This document shows, piece after piece, positions 32,883-42,260 of a DNA stretch of 64,000 bases. The stretch comes from Microbacterium phyllosphaerae (lineage in GTDB: Bacteria; Actinomycetota; Actinomycetes; Actinomycetales; Microbacteriaceae): the NCBI RefSeq assembly GCF_017876435.1, contig NZ_JAGIOA010000001.1:3286001-3350000 (forward strand), given 5' to 3'. Position numbers and translations under genes: made by a program. The notes beneath the pieces are model-generated. The model was not told the origin of the DNA and made no database searches. It saw only the letters and a list, made by a program, of their open reading frames with translations. Numbering within the stretch: the stretch's first letter is position 1; the number at the start of each line of letters is the position of its first letter.

Positions 32883-34706
32883 GTGAGCGCTGACGTGCAG
32901 CAGTTCCAGGTGGACCTGCGCGGGGTCGTCGACCTTCTGAGTCGCCACATCTACTCGAGCCCTCGGGTCTACCTGCGGGAGCTGCTGCAGAACGCCAGGG
33001 ACGCGATCACGGCCCGACGCGAGGTCGACGGCGAGGGCGGACGCATCCGCATCACCCCGCTGACCGAAGCCTCGGGCGAGTTCGTCCTGCGCGACGACGG
33101 CGTGGGTCTGACCGCCGACGAGGTGGCCGACCTGCTCGCCACCGTCGGGCGCAGCTCGAAGCGGGACATCTTCGACCTGCCCCGCAGCGATTATCTCGGC
33201 CAGTTCGGCATCGGACTCCTCAGCTGCTTCATGGTCGCCGACACGATCGTGATCCGCTCCCGCAGCGCACGCGGCGGCTCGGCCGTCGAGTGGACGGGCA
33301 GCGCCGACGGCACGTTCCGCGTGGTCGAGATCGACGACGACCTGCCGATCGGCACGAGCGTGCACCTGGTGCCGCGGTTCGACGCCGATGATCTCCTGCG
33401 CCCCGCAGCCGTGCGGGCGCTCGCGACGACGTTCGCCGAGTTCCTCCCCGTGCGGGTCACGCTCGACACCCCGGTCGGCGACGTCGAGGTGACCCGGCGC
33501 GCACCCTTCCTCGACGTCGCCGAGAACATCGACGACGCGGTGCAGTACGGGCGCGATCTCCTCGGCGCCTCCCCCCTCGATGCGATCGAGCTCTCGGAGC
33601 CGGCCACCGGCACCCGCGGACTCGCCTACGTGCTCCCGTACGCTCCCCCGCCCGGCGCCCGACAGGCGACGCGCATGTACCTCGGCCGGATGCTGCTCGG
33701 CGAGCGCGTCGACGACGTGCTTCCGGAGTGGGCGTTCTTCGTGCGCGCCGTCGTCGATTCGACCGGCCTCGCCCCGACGGCGAGCCGTGAATCGCTCGTC
33801 GACGATGCGGCGCTCGAGCGCGTGCGCGAGCAGTTCGGCGCCGGCATCCGTCGCTGGGTCCTCGAGCTGGGCCTGCGCGAGCCGCACCGGCTCGCCCAGT
33901 TCGTCGCGATCCATGAGGTCGGCCTCAAGTCGCTCGTGCGACACGACGAAGAGCTCGCGCGGTTCATCACCCGATGGCTGACCCTCGAGACCACGCACGG
34001 CACCCTGCGCATCGGCGACCTCGTCGAGCGGTACCCGCACGTGCGCTTCGCCCCGTCGGTCGACGAGTTCCGCCAGGTCGCCGGCATCTCGCCGAGCTCG
34101 GAAGTACTGGTCAACGGCGGTTATCTGTACGACGCCGACCTCGTGCGGATGCTGCCCGACCTCTACCCGCACGTCACGGTCGAACTCGTCGACGTCACCG
34201 GCGAGCTCGACCGCCTCGACCCTCCTCCCCTCGATGACCGCGATGCGGCGGTGGCACTCGAGGCTCGCGCAGGCGCGGTGCTCACGGCGTCCGGATGCTC
34301 GGTCACGGTGCGCTCGATCGACCAGCCCCAGCTCGCCGCCCTCTACGTCGCCGACCCCGAGGTGCTCCGCCGCATCGACCGGGGCCGCACCAAGGGCATC
34401 ACCGGTTCGCTGTGGGGCGGAGTGCTCGACCGCATCGACTCGACGCTCTCGTCATCCCGCGACGACGACCTGAGCGCACGGCTCTGCCTGAACTGGTCGA
34501 ACCGGGTCGTACGCGCCCTCGTCCGGGTGCAGGACGACGCGGTGTTCGCCCGCACGGTGCAGCTGCTCTACATCCAGGCGCTCCTCGCCGGGCACCACCC
34601 GCTCTCCGATGCGGACCGCACCCTGATGACCACGGCACTCACCGATCTCGTCTCGCTCTCGGCCGGCATCGAAGAGGACTCGGTCCCCTTCGACGACGCG
34701 CTCTGA
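32883..34706 (+). CDS. divergent HSP90-family (HtpG-like) ATPase
   Basis: The 607-residue GHKL ATPase has all HSP90 motifs: N-box ELLQNARDAI (33-42; Glu33, Asn37, Asp40), DDGVGL (71-76), the lid segment ATVGRSSK and GQFGIGLLS (106-114). The middle domain keeps LPEWAFFVRAVVDSTGLAPT followed by ASRESL, whose Arg303 matches the catalytic Arg of HtpG SREILQ. ATP hydrolysis is thus likely. The C-terminal part is short and unlike HtpG, and there is no MEEVD-type tail. GTG at 32883 follows GGAGGGA. A TPR gene starts 27 bp downstream. Client proteins are unknown. Confidence 0.88.
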   Translation: MSADVQQFQVDLRGVVDLLSRHIYSSPRVYLRELLQNARDAITARREVDGEGGRIRITPLTEASGEFVLRDDGVGLTADEVADLLATVGRSSKRDIFDLPRSDYLGQFGIGLLSCFMVADTIVIRSRSARGGSAVEWTGSADGTFRVVEIDDDLPIGTSVHLVPRFDADDLLRPAAVRALATTFAEFLPVRVTLDTPVGDVEVTRRAPFLDVAENIDDAVQYGRDLLGASPLDAIELSEPATGTRGLAYVLPYAPPPGARQATRMYLGRMLLGERVDDVLPEWAFFVRAVVDSTGLAPTASRESLVDDAALERVREQFGAGIRRWVLELGLREPHRLAQFVAIHEVGLKSLVRHDEELARFITRWLTLETTHGTLRIGDLVERYPHVRFAPSVDEFRQVAGISPSSEVLVNGGYLYDADLVRMLPDLYPHVTVELVDVTGELDRLDPPPLDDRDAAVALEARAGAVLTASGCSVTVRSIDQPQLAALYVADPEVLRRIDRGRTKGITGSLWGGVLDRIDSTLSSSRDDDLSARLCLNWSNRVVRALVRVQDDAVFARTVQLLYIQALLAGHHPLSDADRTLMTTALTDLVSLSAGIEEDSVPFDDAL

Positions 34707-34733
34707 CCCCCACTCCGTTCGAAGGAACCCCGC

Positions 34734-37532
34734 ATGGCACGTCCGCAGAAGCGCTTCACGCAGCTCATCGAGGAGATCGACCGCACCCCGTGGGGCCCGG
34801 CGGAACAGGCACTGGTCGCCGAGGCCGTCGCCCTCGCCGTCGAGCTGGGCGACGAGCAGCTCGAGTACGAGGCCCGGATGCGCCAGACCGCGTCGGCGAA
34901 CATGAACGGCGCGACCGACGTCATGCTGAACTCGTTCGCGTGGTGCCTCGCCCGGCACGACGCCGACCCGCAGCGCTTCCCCGCCGACCTCGAGTACGGC
35001 GGCGCCGACCTGATGTGGCAGTTCAAGTGGATGGCCTCGTCGCTGCGCTCGTCGCCCGCCTTCTCGCTCGATCAGATCGCGGCGGTGCTCGACGACATGG
35101 AGGAGCACTACCGCGCGGCAGGGCTCGGCATCAGCGGCGTGCTCACGGCGCGATTCGAGGATGCCTGGGACGCCGGTCGCATCGATGAGGCCGAGGCTCT
35201 GCGCGTGCAGCTGGAGGCCACTCCCCGCGACGACCACAGCCACTGCGACGCCTGCGGCCGCAGCCAGGTCGCGGGCTTCTTCGCCGAGACCGACCGAGAT
35301 GCCGAGGCCATCCGGCTCGTCGAGGAGATGCTCGAGGGCGGATTCTCGTGCGGAGAGGAGCCCGAGCACGCGCTCTCCCGCGTTCTCGTGCCGTACCTCC
35401 GAGCCGGGCGCCCTGATGACGCGAAGAGCGCGCACCTGCGCAGCTATCGCCTCGCGAAGGACAACCCCGACAACCTGCGCATCGTCGCGAACAACATCGT
35501 GTTCTCGGCACTGACCGGCAACGAGGCACGCGCTCTCGCGCAGATCGAGCGCCACATCGGGTGGCTCGCGCACGACGGACTCAACGTCGACGCGCACTTC
35601 GCCGCCCTCGCCGCGTTCGCCTTCGCGCTCGACCGCGTGACGGCGGCCGGCCATGCCCACACGCCCGTGCGCGGCGCCGACTCCCCCGCGCTCATCGTGT
35701 TCTTCGAAGACCATGAGGGCCCCTGGGGTGCCGCCGACCTGGCCGCGGCCGCCTGGGCGTCCGCCGAGCGCATCGGAGCCGAGTTCGACCACCGCGACGG
35801 CACAGACGGCCACGCCCGTGCACTCGTGCGCCTCCGGGCTCTCGCCGACGAGAGCTACGACGTGCCCATCCGATCGGATGCCTTCGTCTCGTCCCCCGAC
35901 AGCACGACGCCCGCTGACGCGGACGCGTGGTTCGACCGGGTCATGGACCTCGCACAGTTCGGAGCGGAGCACGAGACGCTGCAGGCGCTCCCCCACGCCC
36001 TGGCCGTGGAGGATCCGTCGAAGCTCGCTCAGCTCATGTCGATGCGCCTCGGCATCCTGATCGCCCTCGACCGCGCCGACGAGGCCGCAGAGCTCCTCCC
36101 CGCACGGATCGACGCGCTCCGCGCCGCGGGGCTCGACGTGCAGGCAGACCTCGAGCAGCGGCTGGGCCTCGCGACGTTCGGGCTCGACACCCCGGAGGCC
36201 GCGGCAGCCCTCGAAGACGAGCTGGCGACCGCAGCATCCCTTCCCGCGTGGTCGCGCGGAGACCTCGCGATCAGCCGAGCCTCGCTGCACATGCACGCGG
36301 ACGAGCCCGGTGCAGCGCTCGACATGGCCGAGATCGCCGCTCGGGCGTTCGCGGAAGCGGGAGACGTGCGGCTGTCGAACACCACCACGCTCGTCGCGAT
36401 CGCCGCGGTGCTGCAGAAGGGCGACATCGAGGCGGCCGCCGCCCTGCTGGATCGCTTCCTCGACCAGGACGACCTCAGCATCGGGCACCGCGCGCAGGCG
36501 CTGCAGACCCGCGCCAGGGTGCGCGGCGGCAGTGAGGCGTTCGTGGAGGGTGCGGCGGATGCCGACGAGGCCACGCGCCTGCTCGCCGGCCTCGGCGCGA
36601 CCAAGGCACTGGCGGCGGCGCATCTGCTCGCCGGGGCGCTCTGGGAGGACGCCGGCGACCCCGAGAAGGCCGTGACCCGGTATCGCGTCACGTCTCGGCT
36701 CGTCGCCCAGGAGGGCGGCGATCAGGCGGGAGCCGACTTCCGCCTCGCCAGGGCCATGCTGGCGGCGGGTGACGCCGAGGTCGCGGCCGAGCTCTTCGGC
36801 CAGGTGCTCGAGAGCGAGGAGCAGGCCGAGGTCCACGCCGCGTCGCGGGCGATGACGGCATCTCTCCTCGCTCGCGCGCTGGCCGCTTCGGGCGAGTTCG
36901 GGCAGGCCGTCGGCGCCTTCGGATACGCGGCGGAACTGTTCGGCGAGGCCGAGGAGCACGCAGACCAGGCCGTGGCTCTGACCGAGCGTGCGAAGATCCT
37001 CGCCCGCTTCGACGAGAACGATGAGGCGATCGAGACGCTGGAGGCGGCATCCGAGATCGTGCGCAAGGCACCGGACGCCGTCGGCGCTCTCGCCGACGTG
37101 CTGCACAACCTGGGCCAGGCCTACGGGGCGCGGCAGGATGATCGCGCCTTCGCCCTCTTCGACGAGGTCGCAGCGCTCGCGCAGGAGCACGGGGCCGGCT
37201 GGCTGCTCGCCGACGTCACCGACTCGCGCGGCCGTGCGCTCGCCCAGTTCGGACGCACGGAGGAGGCGGTGGCCGCCGCGCTGACCGCCGCCGACGGGTT
37301 CGCCGCGATCGGGGATGCCGGTTCGGCCGGGGGCTCCGAGCTGTTCGCCGCCCGCCTGCTCGCCGGCGACGACCGTGCCGCGGATGCCGTGCCGATCTAC
37401 CGCAGCGCGCTCGAGCACGCCGCCGAGGTCCCCCCTCTTCGGCAGGTCTCAGCCCTCGAGCTGGGCACCGTGCTCGAGTCGCTGGGCCGACACGTCGAGG
37501 CCGCCGAGGTGCGCGCTCTGCTCGACGCCTGA
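34734..37532 (+). CDS. large tetratricopeptide-repeat protein, partner of HSP90-like ATPase
   Basis: A 932-residue soluble, almost all-helical protein rich in Ala, Glu, Asp, Leu and Arg. Helix pairs with the TPR pattern (for example ALAQIERHIGWLAHDGLNVD, AFGYAAELFGEAEEHADQAV, AIETLEAASEIVRKAPDAVG) are spread through residues 20-930, clearest after 560. An N-terminal unit contains a CDAC pair (Cys171, Cys174) in a His-rich stretch (DDHSHCDACGRSQ), a possible metal or redox site. No signal, membrane segment or enzyme domain is seen. The gene follows the HSP90-like gene by 27 bp with GAAGGA, so they probably act together, TPR proteins being classic HSP90 partners. Confidence 0.8.
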   Translation: MARPQKRFTQLIEEIDRTPWGPAEQALVAEAVALAVELGDEQLEYEARMRQTASANMNGATDVMLNSFAWCLARHDADPQRFPADLEYGGADLMWQFKWMASSLRSSPAFSLDQIAAVLDDMEEHYRAAGLGISGVLTARFEDAWDAGRIDEAEALRVQLEATPRDDHSHCDACGRSQVAGFFAETDRDAEAIRLVEEMLEGGFSCGEEPEHALSRVLVPYLRAGRPDDAKSAHLRSYRLAKDNPDNLRIVANNIVFSALTGNEARALAQIERHIGWLAHDGLNVDAHFAALAAFAFALDRVTAAGHAHTPVRGADSPALIVFFEDHEGPWGAADLAAAAWASAERIGAEFDHRDGTDGHARALVRLRALADESYDVPIRSDAFVSSPDSTTPADADAWFDRVMDLAQFGAEHETLQALPHALAVEDPSKLAQLMSMRLGILIALDRADEAAELLPARIDALRAAGLDVQADLEQRLGLATFGLDTPEAAAALEDELATAASLPAWSRGDLAISRASLHMHADEPGAALDMAEIAARAFAEAGDVRLSNTTTLVAIAAVLQKGDIEAAAALLDRFLDQDDLSIGHRAQALQTRARVRGGSEAFVEGAADADEATRLLAGLGATKALAAAHLLAGALWEDAGDPEKAVTRYRVTSRLVAQEGGDQAGADFRLARAMLAAGDAEVAAELFGQVLESEEQAEVHAASRAMTASLLARALAASGEFGQAVGAFGYAAELFGEAEEHADQAVALTERAKILARFDENDEAIETLEAASEIVRKAPDAVGALADVLHNLGQAYGARQDDRAFALFDEVAALAQEHGAGWLLADVTDSRGRALAQFGRTEEAVAAALTAADGFAAIGDAGSAGGSELFAARLLAGDDRAADAVPIYRSALEHAAEVPPLRQVSALELGTVLESLGRHVEAAEVRALLDA

Positions 37533-37549
37533 CCGTCAGCGCGCTCGGC

Positions 37550-39274
37550 TCAGAGGAGCTGACGCCAGTTGGCCCGCGCGAGGTCGAGCAATTCGTCGCC
37601 CTTGCCCGACATGACCGTGCGGATCGCGTACAGCGCGAAGCCCTTGACCTGCGCGGCCTCGATCGCCGGCGGCATCGACAGCTCCTGACGCTCGGTGACG
37701 ACGTCGAGCAGCGCGGGGCCGTCGTGGGCGAGCACCTCGCGCACAGCATCCGGCAGGTCTTCGCTGTTCTCGACCCGACGGGCGAAGATGCCCATGGCCT
37801 CCGCGATCGCCGCGAAGCTCGGGTTGTCGAGCGACGTGCCGTAGTTCACGAAGCCGGCGGCCTTCATCTCGAGCTCGACGAAGTTCAGCGACGAGTTGTT
37901 CACGACGATCGTCTTCACCGGCAGCCTGTTCTGCGTGAGGGTCAGCAGCTCCCCCAGCATCATCGCGAGCCCGCCGTCACCGGCGAGGGCGATCACCTGG
38001 CGGTCGGGGTGCGAGACCTGCGCGCCGATGCCGTGCAGCAGCGCGTTGGCCATCGACCCGTGCGTGAACGAGCCGATCAGTCGCCGGTTCTCGGTCATCG
38101 ACAGGTACCGGGCCGCCCACACGGTGGGCGAGCCGACATCGGCGGTGAAGACCGCGTCGTCCGCCGCCTGCTCGTTCAGCAGTCGGGCGAGGTACTGCGG
38201 GTGGATCGGACGGCCGGCCTTCGTCGGCGTCGCGAGGTCGTCGAGCTTCGCCCTGGTCTTGCGATAGTGCGCCGTCGAGTCGTCGAGGTGGCCACGATCG
38301 GTCTTCGCCGCGAGGCGAGGCAGCAGCGCCGCGGCGGTCGCTCCCACGTCGCCGACCAGACCGAGATCGAGCGGATGCCGTTTGCCCAGCTGTGACCCGC
38401 GGATGTCGACCTGGATGGTCGTGGCGTGATCCGGATAGAACTGTTCGTACGGGAAGTCGCTGCCGAGCACCAGCAGGGTGTCGGCCGCCTCCATGGCCCG
38501 ATAGCCGGAGGCGAAGCCGAGAAGCCCGGTCATGCCGACGTCGAAGGGGTTGTCGTACTCGATGAACTCCTTGCCGCGGAGCGCGTGCACGATCGGGGCG
38601 CCGAGGCGATCGGCCAGCGCGATGACCTCGTCGTGCGAGCCCTCGACACCCGCACCCGCGAGGATCGTCGTCTTCGTCGAGGCGTTCAGCAGGGTCGCCG
38701 CCCGCTCGAGCTCGTCGCCGCTCGGCACGATCACCGGATGCGTGCGCTCGATCACCACGGCGCGGTCATCCGCGATCTCGGCGAGTGCGACGTCACCGGG
38801 GATCACCAGCACCGCGACTCCGCGCTGCTCGATGGCCGCACGCATCGCGATCTCGAGCAGGCGCGGCATCTGCTGGGGGTCGGCGACGTACTCGACGTAG
38901 ACGCTGCACTCGCGGAACAGCTCCTGCGGGTGCGTCTCCTGGAAGTACCCGGTGCCGATCTCGGTGGTCGGGATGTGGGCCGCGATCGCGAGCACAGGCA
39001 CGCGCGAGCGGTTGGCGTCGTACAGGCCGTTGATCAGGTGCAGGTTGCCAGGGCCGCAGGATCCTGCCACCACAGCGAGGTCGCCGGTGAGCGCCGCATC
39101 CGCCGCCGCCGCGAACGCCGCCGACTCCTCGTGCCGCACGTGCACCCACCGGATGCTCCCGTCCTTGCGGAGCGCGTCGGTGAATCCGTTGAGGGAGTCG
39201 CCTGGGAGGCCGTAGACACGGTCGATCCCGTTGGCGCGGAGGGTCTTGACGATGTTCGCTGCGACGGTTGCCAT
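37550..39274 (-). CDS. poxB: pyruvate oxidase / pyruvate:quinone dehydrogenase (ThDP enzyme)
   Basis: The 574-residue ThDP-dependent flavoenzyme has the activating Glu50 in RHEESAAFAAAADA, the middle FAD-type domain, and the ThDP-Mg motif starting GDGGLAMMLGELL and ending with VNNSSLNF. N-terminal VYGLPGDSLNGF and DANRSRVPVLAI match PoxB, which converts pyruvate to acetate and CO2 with electrons going to quinone. Acetolactate synthase is less likely because the pairing of motifs and the PoxB-type C-terminus differ. TAGGTT lies 6 nt before the ATG. Confidence 0.88.
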   Translation of the reverse strand: MATVAANIVKTLRANGIDRVYGLPGDSLNGFTDALRKDGSIRWVHVRHEESAAFAAAADAALTGDLAVVAGSCGPGNLHLINGLYDANRSRVPVLAIAAHIPTTEIGTGYFQETHPQELFRECSVYVEYVADPQQMPRLLEIAMRAAIEQRGVAVLVIPGDVALAEIADDRAVVIERTHPVIVPSGDELERAATLLNASTKTTILAGAGVEGSHDEVIALADRLGAPIVHALRGKEFIEYDNPFDVGMTGLLGFASGYRAMEAADTLLVLGSDFPYEQFYPDHATTIQVDIRGSQLGKRHPLDLGLVGDVGATAAALLPRLAAKTDRGHLDDSTAHYRKTRAKLDDLATPTKAGRPIHPQYLARLLNEQAADDAVFTADVGSPTVWAARYLSMTENRRLIGSFTHGSMANALLHGIGAQVSHPDRQVIALAGDGGLAMMLGELLTLTQNRLPVKTIVVNNSSLNFVELEMKAAGFVNYGTSLDNPSFAAIAEAMGIFARRVENSEDLPDAVREVLAHDGPALLDVVTERQELSMPPAIEAAQVKGFALYAIRTVMSGKGDELLDLARANWRQLL

Positions 39275-39280
39275 GCTTCC

Positions 39281-39286
39281 AACCTA
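39281..39286 (-). promoter_or_regulatory. -10 element (TAGGTT) of poxB, leaderless
   Basis: TAGGTT ends 6 nt before the ATG at 39274. Confidence 0.55.
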
Positions 39287-39326
39287 CGCCCGGGTGCCTG
39301 TGCGGGCTCCGGTCCGAAGACGACGA

Positions 39327-39354
39327 AGGGACGGATGCCGAAGCATCCGCCCCT
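39327..39354 (-). terminator. hairpin after the last gene of the putrescine/GABA operon
   Basis: AGGG-A-CGGATGC and GCATCCG-C-CCCT pair around a CGAA loop, 18 bp past the stop at 39372. Confidence 0.6.
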
Positions 39355-39371
39355 CCTGTCGTGCGCGTCGC

Positions 39372-40736
39372 TCAGCCGATGCGGATGAGCTTCTTGTTGA
39401 CGAACTCGTCGGCCGCGAGGTGGCCGAGCTCACGCGAGGTGCCGCTGCGCTTGATGCCGCCGAACGGCAGCTCGGGGCTGTCGGCGAGCACGAGGTTGAC
39501 GTAGACCATCCCCGCCTCGATGTTGTCGGCCACGCGCTCGGCCTGCTCGGCGTCGGTCGTGAAGACGTACGAGCCGAGGCCGAAGGTGGTGTCGTTCGCG
39601 AGGGCGACCGCGGCGTCCTCGTCGGCGACCCGGTAGACGACGGCCGCGGGGCCGAAGAGCTCCTCGCGGTAGACGTTCATCTCGGGCGTCACGTCGGCCA
39701 GCACGGTCGGAGCGAAGAACGCGCCGTCGCGCGTGCCGCCGGTGAGAAGGGTGGCACCCTGCTCGACGGCCTGGTCGATCTGCTTCTGCAGGTTCTCAGC
39801 CGCCGTCTCGGACGAGACCGGGCCGAGCACGGTGTCATCGAGCGTCGGGTCGGTCGCCGTCACCGACGCCATCGCGGCGGTGAACTTCTCGACGAACGAG
39901 TCGTACAGACCGTCGACGATGATGAAGCGCTTGGCGCCGTTGCACGCCTGACCGTTGTTGTCGAGTCGTGCGTCGACGCCGGCCTGAACCGTGGCGTCGA
40001 GGTCGTCGGTCGACAGCACGATGAACGGGTCGGATCCGCCGAGCTCGAGCGCGACCTTCTTGAGGTTGCGCCCTGCGATCTCGGCGACCGCCGCACCGGC
40101 GCGCTCGGACCCCGTGAGGGACACGCCCTGCACGCGCGGGTCGGCGATCATGTCGGCGATCTGGTCGTTCGTCGCGAGGACGTTCTGGTACGCGCCCTTC
40201 GGGAATCCGGCGTCGTGGTAGATCGCCTCGATGGCGGTCGACGACTCCGGGCACTGCGGGGCGGGCTTGAGCAGGATCGTGTTTCCCACGATCAGGTTCG
40301 GCGCTGCGAAACGCACGATCTGATACGCCGGGAAGTTCCACGGCATGATGCCGACGAGCGGTCCGAGCGATGAGCGACGGACGATCGCCGAGCCGTCTCC
40401 GAGGATGGCGATCGGCTGGTCGGCCATGATCGCCTCGGCCTGGTCGGCGTAGTACTCGGCGATGTCGGCGGCGAAGTCGACCTCTCCGAGCGCGGCCTCG
40501 CGCGGCTTGCCCATCTCGCGCACGAAGACGTCGGCGAGTTCCTCGCGGCGTTCGCGGTGCAGCTCGGCCGCACGGCGCAGCAGGGCTGCGCGCTCCGCCA
40601 CGGTCGACGAACGGGACCACTCGCGGTGCGCCTCGTCGGCGGCCGCGACGGCCTCCTCGATCTGCGCATCCGTGAACGTGTCGAAGGACGCCAGCGTCTC
40701 TCCGGTGGCGGGGTTGATGACGGCGTAATCGGTCAT
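39372..40736 (-). CDS. succinate-semialdehyde dehydrogenase, Sad/GabD1-like (aldehyde dehydrogenase)
   Basis: The 454-residue aldehyde dehydrogenase has the general base Glu231 in ALELGGSDPF and catalytic Cys265 in NNGQACNGAKRF. The compact length and the segment GSERAGAAVAEIAGRNLKKV match the Sad (YneI) branch, which in E. coli takes part in putrescine and GABA breakdown. In this cluster it could oxidise 4-aminobutanal made by the amine oxidase, or succinic semialdehyde alongside the second dehydrogenase; the sequence does not decide. 25 bp downstream of that second gene. Confidence 0.85.
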   Translation of the reverse strand: MTDYAVINPATGETLASFDTFTDAQIEEAVAAADEAHREWSRSSTVAERAALLRRAAELHRERREELADVFVREMGKPREAALGEVDFAADIAEYYADQAEAIMADQPIAILGDGSAIVRRSSLGPLVGIMPWNFPAYQIVRFAAPNLIVGNTILLKPAPQCPESSTAIEAIYHDAGFPKGAYQNVLATNDQIADMIADPRVQGVSLTGSERAGAAVAEIAGRNLKKVALELGGSDPFIVLSTDDLDATVQAGVDARLDNNGQACNGAKRFIIVDGLYDSFVEKFTAAMASVTATDPTLDDTVLGPVSSETAAENLQKQIDQAVEQGATLLTGGTRDGAFFAPTVLADVTPEMNVYREELFGPAAVVYRVADEDAAVALANDTTFGLGSYVFTTDAEQAERVADNIEAGMVYVNLVLADSPELPFGGIKRSGTSRELGHLAADEFVNKKLIRIG

Positions 40737-40761
40737 GTTCTCTCCTCCTCTGGCCGACCGG

Positions 40762-42228
40762 TCAGGAGACCGGGATCAGCGTGTACTTGGTGGACAGGTA
40801 CTCGTGGATGCCCTCGAGACCGCCCTCACGACCGACGCCGGACTGCTTGACGCCGCCGAAGGGGGCTGCCGCGTTCGACACCACGCCCACGTTGAGACCC
40901 ATCATGCCGGTCTCGAGCTTGTCGATCATCCGCTGACCGCGCTGCAGGTTCTCGGTGAACACGTACGACACCAGCCCGTACTCGGTGTCGTTCGCGAGAC
41001 GCACGGCGTCGTCCTCGGTGTCGAAGGTCGCGATCGCGAGCACCGGTCCGAAGATCTCCTCGCGGAGGATCGCGGAGCCGGCGACGACGTCGGTGAGCAC
41101 GGTCGGCTCGTAGAACGTGCCGGTGCCCTCGAGCGCCTTGCCGCCGGCGAGCAGCGTCGCGCCGCGCTCGACGGCATCGTCGACGAGCTCTCCGGTCTTC
41201 GCCACAGCGCCCTCATCGATGAGCGGACCGATGGCGACTCCCTCTTCGGTGCCGCGGCCGATCTTCATGGCGTTGACCCGCTCGGTGACCTTGCGGGCGA
41301 ACTCCTCGGCGACGTCCTTGTGGACGATGAAGCGGTTCGCCGCGGTGCAGGCCTGACCGATGTTGCGGAACTTCGCGGCCAGCGCGCCGTCCACGGCCTT
41401 GTCGAGGTCGGCATCGTCGAACACGACGAACGGGGCGTTGCCGCCGAGTTCCATCGACACTCGCAGCACGCCCTCGGCGGCCTGCGCGATGAGCTTGCGT
41501 CCGACCTCGGTCGAGCCGGTGAACGACAGCTTGCGCAGGCGAGGGTCGGCGATGATCGGGGCCGACAGCGCCGAGGACTTCGACGTCTGCACGACGTTGA
41601 CGACGCCGGCGGGCAGGCCCGCCTTCTCGAGCAGCGACGTGAAGAAGATCGTCGTCAGCGGCGTGAGTGCCGGGGGCTTGATGACCACCGTGCAGCCGGC
41701 GGCCAGCGCGGGGGCGATCTTGCGCGTCGCCATCGCGAACGGGAAGTTCCACGGCGTCACGAAGAACGACGGACCCACCGGGCGCTGCGAGACGACCATG
41801 TGGCCGGTGCCCTCGGGGTTGATGCCGTAGCGGCCGCTGATGCGCACCGCCTCCTCGCTGAACCACCGGAGGAACTCGCCGCCGTAGGCGACCTCTCCGC
41901 GTGCCTCGGCGAGCGGCTTGCCCATCTCGAGCGTCATCAGCAGCGCCAGGTCCTCCTTGTGCTCCTGCACGAGGTCGAACGCGCGGCGCAGGATCTCGCT
42001 GCGGGTGCGAGGAGCGGTGGCCGCCCACGCGTCCTGCGCGGCGACGGCTGCGTCGAGGGCACGGATGCCGTCACCGGGCGTCGCGTCCGCGATCGTGCGG
42101 ATGACCGCACCGGTCGCCGGGTCCTGCACGTCGAACGTGCCACCGGTCTCGCCGTCGATCCACTCGCCACCGATGAAAAGGCCGGTGGGGATGCTGTCGA
42201 GCAGCGCCTGCTCTGTCTGAGTGCTCAT
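40762..42228 (-). CDS. gabD: succinate-semialdehyde dehydrogenase, GabD type
   Basis: The 488-residue aldehyde dehydrogenase has Glu260 in SMELGGNAPF and catalytic Cys294 in NIGQACTAANRF. The stretch GGNAPFVVFDDADLDKAVDG is almost the E. coli GabD sequence. It oxidises succinic semialdehyde to succinate, the last step of GABA catabolism. ATG at 42228 was chosen by family length, with AAAGAGAA upstream; the frame extends much further only by chance over the permease gene. Confidence 0.9.
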   Translation of the reverse strand: MSTQTEQALLDSIPTGLFIGGEWIDGETGGTFDVQDPATGAVIRTIADATPGDGIRALDAAVAAQDAWAATAPRTRSEILRRAFDLVQEHKEDLALLMTLEMGKPLAEARGEVAYGGEFLRWFSEEAVRISGRYGINPEGTGHMVVSQRPVGPSFFVTPWNFPFAMATRKIAPALAAGCTVVIKPPALTPLTTIFFTSLLEKAGLPAGVVNVVQTSKSSALSAPIIADPRLRKLSFTGSTEVGRKLIAQAAEGVLRVSMELGGNAPFVVFDDADLDKAVDGALAAKFRNIGQACTAANRFIVHKDVAEEFARKVTERVNAMKIGRGTEEGVAIGPLIDEGAVAKTGELVDDAVERGATLLAGGKALEGTGTFYEPTVLTDVVAGSAILREEIFGPVLAIATFDTEDDAVRLANDTEYGLVSYVFTENLQRGQRMIDKLETGMMGLNVGVVSNAAAPFGGVKQSGVGREGGLEGIHEYLSTKYTLIPVS

Positions 42229-42260
42229 GGATTCTCTTTCTGTGGGGACGTGGGTGGGGA

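Noticed and set aside
34640..34706. A MEEVD-like TPR docking tail on the HSP90-like protein.
   Set aside because: The C-terminus ends in DSVPFDDAL; acidic but not a MEEVD motif.
34452..37418. A 988-codon open frame on the minus strand opposite the TPR gene.
   Set aside because: It mirrors a high-GC coding region, is highly charged and repetitive (Arg/Gly/Glu), has no family motifs and no start signal; the plus-strand TPR protein has clear helical repeats.
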